DNA of 59,685 bases from Aeromonas sanarellii (GTDB taxonomy: Bacteria; Pseudomonadota; Gammaproteobacteria; Enterobacterales; Aeromonadaceae). This document shows, piece after piece, positions 53,854 through 59,685 of this stretch; within the stretch, counting starts at the first letter, position 1, and every line of letters begins with the position of its first letter. Position numbers and translations under genes: made by a program. The stretch is from NCBI RefSeq assembly GCF_000820085.1, contig NZ_CDBN01000023.1, positions 1-59,685 of the forward strand, written 5' to 3'. The notes under the pieces were generated by a model. The model saw only the letters and a list, made by a program, of their open reading frames with translations. It had not been told where the DNA came from and did not search any database.

Positions 53854-56151
53854 TCAGAGGTTGACGGCCAGGCTCGCGGCCTGTGGCTGGCTTGGGGTCA
53901 CCAGCACGGGCACCGACTTGGAGGTGGGGGTGAAGGAGCCCTCCCCTATGCTGTCGATGGCCACCAGGGGGTTGGTCTCCGGGTAGTAGGCGGCGATGTT
54001 GCCCTTCGGGATCTCGTAGAAGATGACGCTAAAGCCGCGCACCACCCGCTCGCGCCCGTCGTTGCAGATGGCCGCCATGTCCACTAGCTGCTCCTCGGCG
54101 AGCCCCAGCCTCCTGGCGTCCTCCTCATTCATGAAGACCACGTTGCGTCGCCCCTTGATGCCGCGATAGCGGTCATCCATGCCATATATGGTGGTGTTGT
54201 ACTGATCGTGGGAGCGCAGGCTCTGGAGCAGCAGCACGGGCTGATCCTGCATCTGCTCCGCGTGGCTGGTGCACTCGGGCAGGATGGAGTCCGGCAAACG
54301 GCTCGCCCTGAATTCGGCGCGCCCGCTCGGGGTGTTCCAGCGCAGCAGGGCGGCGCTGTTCTCCAGGTGGAAGCCGCAGGGCTCCTCGATGCGGCGGTTG
54401 AAGTCGCCAAAGCCCGCGATGGTCTCCTCGATGAGATCCCGCAGCAGCCCGTAGTCATCCCGCAGCGCCAGCCACTCCACCCGCTCGCTGCCGAGCGTCG
54501 CCTCGGCCATGCGCGCGACTATGTCGATTTCGGAGAGGCAGAGTGGCGAGACCGGCTCGTTCATGCCGGTGGAGGCGTGCACCATGCTGAAGGTGTCCTC
54601 CACGGTGATCTTCTGCACCCCGGTGCGCTGCAGGTCGAGCTCGGTGCGGCCGAGACAGGGCAGGATCAGGGCATCCTTGGAGACCATGAGGTGGCTGCGG
54701 TTGAGCTTGGTGCTGATCTGCACATTGAGCTCGCAGCGGCGCATCGCCTCATAGGTGAAGTCGGTGTCCGGCGCCGCGGCCGCCAGGTTGCCCCCGAGGC
54801 AGATGAGTACCTTGCTCCTGCCGCCGTGCAGGGCCTTGAGGGCCTCATGGACGTTGTGGCCCGGCGTGCGCTTGAGGCCCACCGGGAAGCGGCGCTCCAG
54901 GCGATCGAGGAAGGCGGCGTTGGGTTTCTCGTTGATCCCCATGGTGCGGTTGCCCTGCACGTTGCTGTGGCCGCGCACCGGGCAGAGCCCGGCCCCCGGC
55001 TTGCCGATCTGGCCGCACATCAGGTGCAGGTTGACGATTTCGCGAATGGTGTCGACCGAGTGCTTGTGCTGGGTGATCCCCATGGCCCAGCAGCTGATCA
55101 CGCGATCGCTCTTGGCGAAGATCTGCGCAGCCCGGGTGATCTCCTCTCGACCGAGCCCGGATTGCGCCTCGATCTGTGCCCACTCAGTGGCCTTCACCTG
55201 GGCAACATACTGATCAAACTGCGTCGTATGCTGCTCGATAAAGGCGAGATCGAGGCGATTCCCCTCCTCTTCCAGGATGTATTTCGCCATGCCGCGAATG
55301 GCCGCCATGTCGCCGCCAAGCTTCGGCGTGAGGTACTGGTGGCTGATGGTGGTGGCCGCCGGCGTTAACAGCTCCGCCGGGCTCTGGGGGCTCGCGAAGC
55401 GCTCGAGGGCCACCTCTTTCAGGTTGTTGAAGGTGACTATCTGGCAGCCCTGGCGCGCCGCCTTGCGCAGGGAGTTCATCATCCTCGGGTGGTTGGTGCC
55501 CGGGTTCTGGCCAAAGACGAAGATGGCTTTGGCGGCGTCGAAGTCATCGAGCACCACAGTGCCCTTGCCCACCCCGACGGACTGGATGAGCCCCACCCCG
55601 CTCGCCTCGTGGCACATGTTGGAGCAGTCGGGGAAGTTGTTGGTGCCATAGAGGCGGCCGAACAGCTGATACAGATAGGATGCCTCGTTGCTGGCACGTC
55701 CCGAGGTGTAGAACTCCACCTCGTCGGGGCTGGCCAGGCTCTTGAGCTTGTCGGCGATGAGGGCAAACGCCTGGTCCCAGCTTATCGGCTCGTAGTGGTC
55801 GGTGGCCGAGTTGTAGCGCAGGGGCTCGGTCAGCCGCCCCTGGTATTCGAGCCAGTAGTCGCTCTGGGTGGCGAGGCGTCGCACCGAATGCTCGGCGAAA
55901 AAGTCGGCCCCCACCGTCTTGCCGGTGGACTCCCAGGCCACCGCCTTGGCGCCGTTCTCGCAGAACTGGAAGGTCCCCTGCTTGTTGTCACCCCAGGCGC
56001 AGCCGGGGCAGTCGAAGCCGTCGGTCTGGTTGACCCGCAGCAGGTTCTTGATGTTCTGCCGGGTCTTCTGGCTCTGCAGCACCTGCTTGAAGGTGGACTG
56101 CAGGGAGGAAAAGCCGCCGGCCTTGGCCGGTTTCTCAATATGACGGGACAT
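53854..56151 (-). CDS. FdhF/YdeP-family molybdopterin oxidoreductase
   Basis: A 765-residue molybdopterin bis-MGD oxidoreductase of the YdeP type (formate dehydrogenase alpha-like). Cysteines CPGCAWGDN (C48, C51) and FCENG (C64) sit at the N-terminus. The Mo domain has SNMCHEASGVGL with Cys where selenocysteine is used in FdhF. Later signatures are GQNPGTNHPRMMNSL and RGHSNVQGNRTMG. The C-terminal domain has LRSHDQYNTT. YdeP supports acid tolerance in E. coli, but the electron acceptor is unknown. The start overlaps fdhD by 17 bases and has GGAGAACC upstream. Confidence 0.88.
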   Translation of the reverse strand: MSRHIEKPAKAGGFSSLQSTFKQVLQSQKTRQNIKNLLRVNQTDGFDCPGCAWGDNKQGTFQFCENGAKAVAWESTGKTVGADFFAEHSVRRLATQSDYWLEYQGRLTEPLRYNSATDHYEPISWDQAFALIADKLKSLASPDEVEFYTSGRASNEASYLYQLFGRLYGTNNFPDCSNMCHEASGVGLIQSVGVGKGTVVLDDFDAAKAIFVFGQNPGTNHPRMMNSLRKAARQGCQIVTFNNLKEVALERFASPQSPAELLTPAATTISHQYLTPKLGGDMAAIRGMAKYILEEEGNRLDLAFIEQHTTQFDQYVAQVKATEWAQIEAQSGLGREEITRAAQIFAKSDRVISCWAMGITQHKHSVDTIREIVNLHLMCGQIGKPGAGLCPVRGHSNVQGNRTMGINEKPNAAFLDRLERRFPVGLKRTPGHNVHEALKALHGGRSKVLICLGGNLAAAAPDTDFTYEAMRRCELNVQISTKLNRSHLMVSKDALILPCLGRTELDLQRTGVQKITVEDTFSMVHASTGMNEPVSPLCLSEIDIVARMAEATLGSERVEWLALRDDYGLLRDLIEETIAGFGDFNRRIEEPCGFHLENSAALLRWNTPSGRAEFRASRLPDSILPECTSHAEQMQDQPVLLLQSLRSHDQYNTTIYGMDDRYRGIKGRRNVVFMNEEDARRLGLAEEQLVDMAAICNDGRERVVRGFSVIFYEIPKGNIAAYYPETNPLVAIDSIGEGSFTPTSKSVPVLVTPSQPQAASLAVNL

Positions 56152-56920
56152 GGGGTTCTCCAACGTGATCCTGGGCGCGGGGGCTGGCATAGCAGACCGG
56201 GGCGTCGGATCGGGGCACATGAATGAGGGTCAGGTTGTACTTCAAGGCCAGTCGCACCGCGAGCTGGCTGGGAGAGGCAAGGCTGATGAGGTGGGGGGCG
56301 CCAAATTGCACCGCCTTGTGAATGAGTTCGCTGCCGCAGCGGCTGGTGATGACCAGAGTATCGGCCTGCGCAGATTGGCGCAGCTGCATGCCGATGAGCT
56401 TGTCCAGGGCGTTGTGGCGACCTATGTCCTCCCGGCAGGCGAGGATGTCGCCGCGATCATTCAGCGCCAGGGCGGCATGGAGGGCCCCGCTCTGGCGGGC
56501 CTTGCTCTGCCAGGGGGCGATGCGCTCGCGCAAGTCCCGCAGACGCTCGATATCGAAGGGGACGCCCGGAGTCAGGGGGGTGAGCGCCGGCAGCGCATGC
56601 TCGATGGCCTCCACCCCGCAGATGCCGCAGCCGCTCGCCCCGGCCATGCGACGCTTGCGTTGGCCAAGCGCCGCCAGGCAGCGGTTGGCGATGGTGACGT
56701 CGAGCACCACCCCCTGCTCGGAAGGGGTGCTCTGGATGTCGTGCACATCGTGGTTGCCGCCGATGATCCCCTCGCCAAACAGAAAACCGATGGCGAAGTC
56801 GTCGAGATCGTCCGGGGTGGCCATCATGACCGCGTGGTTGATGCCGTTGATGTTGACGGACACGGCCACCTCTTCCACCAGCTCATCCAGCCTGGGCAAC
56901 CGTGAATTGAAAGGGTTCAT
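56135..56920 (-). CDS. fdhD: Formate dehydrogenase accessory sulfurtransferase FdhD
   Basis: A 261-residue FdhD protein, which transfers sulfur from IscS to the molybdenum cofactor of formate dehydrogenases. The catalytic CxxC loop is present as GCGICG (C98, C101), with FAIGFLFGEGII near the N-terminus and DIGRHNALDKLIG and VITSRCGSELIHKA towards the C-terminus. It overlaps the downstream YdeP-like gene, which it presumably activates, so the pair is a functional unit. A LysR gene is divergent. Confidence 0.93.
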   Translation of the reverse strand: MNPFNSRLPRLDELVEEVAVSVNINGINHAVMMATPDDLDDFAIGFLFGEGIIGGNHDVHDIQSTPSEQGVVLDVTIANRCLAALGQRKRRMAGASGCGICGVEAIEHALPALTPLTPGVPFDIERLRDLRERIAPWQSKARQSGALHAALALNDRGDILACREDIGRHNALDKLIGMQLRQSAQADTLVITSRCGSELIHKAVQFGAPHLISLASPSQLAVRLALKYNLTLIHVPRSDAPVCYASPRAQDHVGEPHVPSY

Positions 56921-57080
56921 TCGAGACGCTTATAAGCTGTATTCGGGCCTCAAGTTTAGATAAGCCGCCGCGCCAAAACCAATGAAACAAATCTATTCGC
57001 TGATAGACAACCTCTATTGCCATGGCTATGTCGATTGATTAACTTTGTCAGCCATCCTCCACCTCAATCGCCTCTCTTCG

Positions 57081-57959
57081 ATGAACATCAAGCAGTTGCA
57101 CTATTTCCACGAGCTGGCCCAGCACAAGCACTTCGCCAAGGCGGCCAAGGCCTGCTTCATCACCCAGCCGACCCTGTCCGCCAGCATCACGGCGCTGGAG
57201 AAGTCCCTCGGCACCGAGCTGGTGGTGCGCAACAGCCAGTTCGTGGCGCTGACCCAGGCAGGGGAAGTGGTGCTGCGCCACGCCGAGCGGATGCTCCGGG
57301 AGCAGGACTCCCTGCGCCAGGAGCTGAGTCTGTTCAGTGGTGGGCTGTCGGGGGCCCTGCGCATCGGCGTGGTGCCCCAGTCGAGCATCGACATCATGCC
57401 GCTGCTCAAGGGGTTCAACGACGCCTTCCCCAAGGTCGGCCTGCACCTGTCGGTGATGACCCACGGCACCCTGATGGATCAACTGGATCTGCACCGCATC
57501 GACATCGGCCTCGGCTTTGACGAGCTGCTCACCGAGCACCAGCGCCGGACCCTCGACGTCCAGCTGCGCCACCCCAACCCCATGGCCCTGCTGGGTCCCC
57601 TGCCCCCTCACCTCAACGAGAACCAGCCCCTGAGGCTGGCGGACCTGCAAGATCTCCCCCTGATCCTGCCAAGCACCACCATGCAGTTTCGCCGCTACCT
57701 CGACGAGACCGCCGCCCGCCAGCAGCTCAGCCTGCGGGTGGTGCTGGAGACCGACTCCCTGTTCCACCTGGTCAACGGGGTGAGCCACGGCCTGGGCTGC
57801 GCCGTGGTCAGCGCCGGCATTGCCGCCACCGCCAGGCAGCTCTTCAAGCTGCCCTGCCACCCCTTGAGCGATGCGAGCGCCGGCACCATCGCCTTCATCA
57901 CCCGAAAACACAGCGTCACCCCCGCCATGAAGGCGTTTCTCGCCAAGGCCGAGACATGA
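57081..57959 (+). CDS. LysR-family regulator divergent from fdhD
   Basis: A 292-residue LysR protein. The helix-turn-helix spans about residues 2-60 (NIKQLHYFHELAQHKHFAKAAKACFITQPTLSASITALE) and the effector domain starts near 92 (GALRIGVVPQSSIDIMPLL). The start is the ATG at 57081; a TTG 36 bases upstream is also in frame. It is divergent from fdhD-ydeP and probably controls them. The cell signal is unknown. Confidence 0.86.
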   Translation: MNIKQLHYFHELAQHKHFAKAAKACFITQPTLSASITALEKSLGTELVVRNSQFVALTQAGEVVLRHAERMLREQDSLRQELSLFSGGLSGALRIGVVPQSSIDIMPLLKGFNDAFPKVGLHLSVMTHGTLMDQLDLHRIDIGLGFDELLTEHQRRTLDVQLRHPNPMALLGPLPPHLNENQPLRLADLQDLPLILPSTTMQFRRYLDETAARQQLSLRVVLETDSLFHLVNGVSHGLGCAVVSAGIAATARQLFKLPCHPLSDASAGTIAFITRKHSVTPAMKAFLAKAET

Positions 57960-57984
57960 AAAAGGCAGCCCACCCTGGGCTGCC
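57959..57984 (-). terminator. Terminator of the DJ-1/PfpI-like gene
   Basis: GGCAGCCCA/TGGGCTGCC 9-bp stem with a CCC loop; on the minus strand a T5 run follows (57959-57963). It overlaps the LysR stop region. Confidence 0.8.
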
Positions 57985-58022
57985 TGCATCTGTCGTCTGG
58001 GGAGCTGTCGCCTCCCGTGGCG

Positions 58023-58874
58023 TCAGCGCGCCCCTTGCTGCTTGTCCAGCGCCGCGATGAAGGCGCTCGCCAGGGCGTGGTCGGAGAAGGGATTCTGGCC
58101 TGTGATGAGCTCCCGATCGATCACCACGCCGGGCTGCCAGGGGGCGACGAACTGCATCTTGCCACCGGCTTGCGCCATGGCCTGCGCCGGGTAGTAGCGC
58201 AGCTTGTCGCCCCCAAGGGAGCCTTCGAACACCACCTCTTCCTTGTCGGAGAAGATGGTCATCCTGTAACCGTCGTAGATCCACTCTCTGGCGCCGTCCG
58301 CCTTGCCTGCGATGACGGCCTGCTCGAACCCGGCCGGATCCGCCTGCGCCGCCAGCAGCGCGATGGGGCCGTGGCAGATGGCCGCCGTGGGCTTCTGGTG
58401 TTCGTGGAAGTGGCGCAGCAGGGTGCCCACCTCGGGATCCTTGGCGAGATCGATAAGCGGGGCATGACCGCCGGGAATGAAGAGGCCGGCGTAGCGCTCG
58501 GGACCGGATTGCAGCACCTCCCTCAGGGAGAGCACCTGGTTGGCACCGAACAGCCCCTCCACCACGGCGCCGATGCGCGCCATCTCCTGCGGGTTGCCGC
58601 CAAAATACTGGGGATCGATGGAGCTCTTGTCGGCTTCGGGCCGGTTCCCTCTCGGGGTCACCGGGGTCAGGGTATAACCGGCCTCCAGCAGGGCGGCGGC
58701 AGGCACCCCCAGTTCATTCTGGTAGAAGCCGGTGGTCAGGCTCTTGCCCCCTTGCAGCGGCAGCTCGGTCTCGCTCGAGAGCAGTACCAGGATCTCGCCT
58801 TTCGGGGCGGCGCTGGCCGCGGCGGAGGTCGCCAGCAGCAGTGAGGCCAGCACGGCCTTGAGGGTGTTCTTCAT
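58023..58874 (-). CDS. Secreted DJ-1/PfpI-family protein
   Basis: A 283-residue DJ-1/PfpI superfamily protein with an unusual Sec signal peptide (MKNTLKAVLASLLLATSAAASA). The class I glutaminase-like core includes FIPGGHAPLIDLAKDPEVG and the nucleophile elbow AAICHGPIALLAA with Cys167 and His168. The fold resembles Hsp31/glyoxalase III proteins, usually cytoplasmic. GAAGGAAG precedes the ATG. It is divergent from the LysR gene at the window end. Enzymatic activity is uncertain. Confidence 0.85.
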   Translation of the reverse strand: MKNTLKAVLASLLLATSAAASAAPKGEILVLLSSETELPLQGGKSLTTGFYQNELGVPAAALLEAGYTLTPVTPRGNRPEADKSSIDPQYFGGNPQEMARIGAVVEGLFGANQVLSLREVLQSGPERYAGLFIPGGHAPLIDLAKDPEVGTLLRHFHEHQKPTAAICHGPIALLAAQADPAGFEQAVIAGKADGAREWIYDGYRMTIFSDKEEVVFEGSLGGDKLRYYPAQAMAQAGGKMQFVAPWQPGVVIDRELITGQNPFSDHALASAFIAALDKQQGAR

Positions 58875-59003
58875 CGTGATCTTCCTTCTGATGGCAGTGA
58901 TCGATCGGGCGGCCACCGGGCCGCCCTCGATGAGCAATTTACTGATTACCCACGGGCGAATAAACTCACGCCAATGAACTTGTTTATTTACATGGATGAA
59001 CAT

Positions 59004-59685
59004 ATGTCCCGTGCCTTCGACCCCGTCCAGCTCGGCACCATAGAGCTCTTTTGCAAGGCAGCCGAACTTGGCAGCTTTACAGCCACGGCTCAGGTGCTGG
59101 GGGTGACGCCCGCCTCGGTGAGCCGCTCCATCCAGCGTCTCGAGGCCAGGTTCGGCGTCAAACTCTTCCATCGCACCACCCGCAGCGTGCGCCTCACCCA
59201 CGACGGTGAGCTCTATCGGGATCAGTGCCAGCAGGCGCTCGAGCAGATCGCCGAGGCCGAGCGGGCCATCACCGGCCGCCAGCGCCACCCCAAGGGGGTG
59301 CTGCGCATCAGCGTGGGCACCGTCTATGCCCACCACCGCCTGGTGCCCCTGCTGCCGGGCTTCATGGCGGCCTATCCCGAGGTCGAACTGGAACTCAATG
59401 TCTCCAACAGGAACATCGACTTCGTGGAGGACGGCTACGATCTCGCCATCCGGCTGGGGGAGCCGCGCGATGGGCGGATCATCGCCCGCAAGCTGGAGGA
59501 TGCCAGCCTCGGGGTCTTCTGCGCCCCCGACTATGTCGCCCGCCGCCCCGCGCCGACCTCCCTGGACGCCCTGCAGCAACACGATCTGATCCAGTTCATC
59601 ACCCCGAGCACGGGTCGCCCCTTCCCCTGGCAGTTTGTGGACGAGCAGGGATCCCCTGTCGATCTCCATGTGCACAGCCGCCAGC
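59004..59685 (+). CDS. LysR-family regulator, 5' part (runs off window)
   Basis: The frame from the ATG at 59004 is open to the last base, giving 227 residues. The helix-turn-helix spans about residues 8-67 (LGTIELFCKAAELGSFTATAQVLGVTPASVSRSIQRLE) and the effector domain begins near 92 (GVLRISVGTVYAHHRLVPLLPGF). Two more in-frame ATGs upstream (58974, 58992) are possible starts, but the ribosome sites are all weak. It is divergent from the DJ-1/PfpI gene, its probable target. Confidence 0.88.
   Translation, partial: MSRAFDPVQLGTIELFCKAAELGSFTATAQVLGVTPASVSRSIQRLEARFGVKLFHRTTRSVRLTHDGELYRDQCQQALEQIAEAERAITGRQRHPKGVLRISVGTVYAHHRLVPLLPGFMAAYPEVELELNVSNRNIDFVEDGYDLAIRLGEPRDGRIIARKLEDASLGVFCAPDYVARRPAPTSLDALQQHDLIQFITPSTGRPFPWQFVDEQGSPVDLHVHSRQ

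Overview
The window is a GC-rich, densely coded stretch of a gammaproteobacterial chromosome. The gene content (minCDE, mtgA, PpnP, YcgL, YciU/DUF440, UPF0253, a LexA-type box at polB, late lipid A acyltransferases, FadL porins, LiuR) points to Aeromonadales, most likely Aeromonas. That is inferred from family resemblance; no database search was possible. It reads as ordinary chromosome: I see no prophage, insertion sequence, integron or CRISPR array.

Layout. 1-7.1 kb: the 3' part of a BatD-like gene, an ECF sigma factor overlapping a DUF3379 membrane protein, two tandem FadL-type outer-membrane porins each preceded by a FadR-like box, and an EAL-HDOD protein. 7.1-10.8 kb: a thiolase divergent from a LiuR-like MerR regulator, a DAACS symporter, and ppnP. 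10.9-14.0 kb: two tandem iron-sulfur L-serine dehydratases. 14.1-19.2 kb: an MltB-type lytic transglycosylase with ycgL, divergent from minCDE, then mtgA sandwiched between two DUF440 paralogs. 19.2-27.5 kb: a DUF1289/cysteine-rich fusion overlapping cvfB, a UPF0149-TPR protein, a marR/DUF4250/small membrane protein group, azoR, a DMT exporter, purT, and hxpB, whose 3' end is repeated in tandem with a 130-bp period. 27.6-31.4 kb: a DUF1232 protein, ribE, a UPF0253 protein, a NorM-type MATE pump, and an operon of five tRNA-Val(GAC) genes with a clear promoter and terminator.

31.4-41 kb: polB with a LexA-like box, a divergent lipoprotein with an aromatic-rich segment and internal repeats, a pirin, a RIO kinase, two tandem LpxM-like acyltransferases, and a TDT transporter divergent from a LysR gene. 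41-52.5 kb: an oxidoreductase, DNase IV, a GH3 lipoprotein divergent from an AraC regulator, a LysR/SDR divergent pair, a 6-phospho-beta-glucosidase divergent from a LysR gene, and a membrane diguanylate cyclase. 52.5-59.7 kb: an Omp85-type barrel, an FdhD/YdeP molybdoenzyme pair divergent from a LysR gene, and a secreted DJ-1/PfpI-like protein divergent from a LysR gene that runs off the window end.

Functionally the region combines envelope growth and division (Min, MtgA, MltB, LpxM), carbon and amino acid use (serine, fatty acids, glucosides), DNA repair (PolB, Nfo) and many small regulator-target pairs. I found no clear undescribed multi-gene system. The best leads are the 130-bp repeats behind hxpB, the tRNA-Val array with complementary leader/trailer sequences, the repeat-bearing lipoprotein opposite SOS-linked polB, the two DUF440 genes around mtgA, and the DUF1289-CWC fusion.
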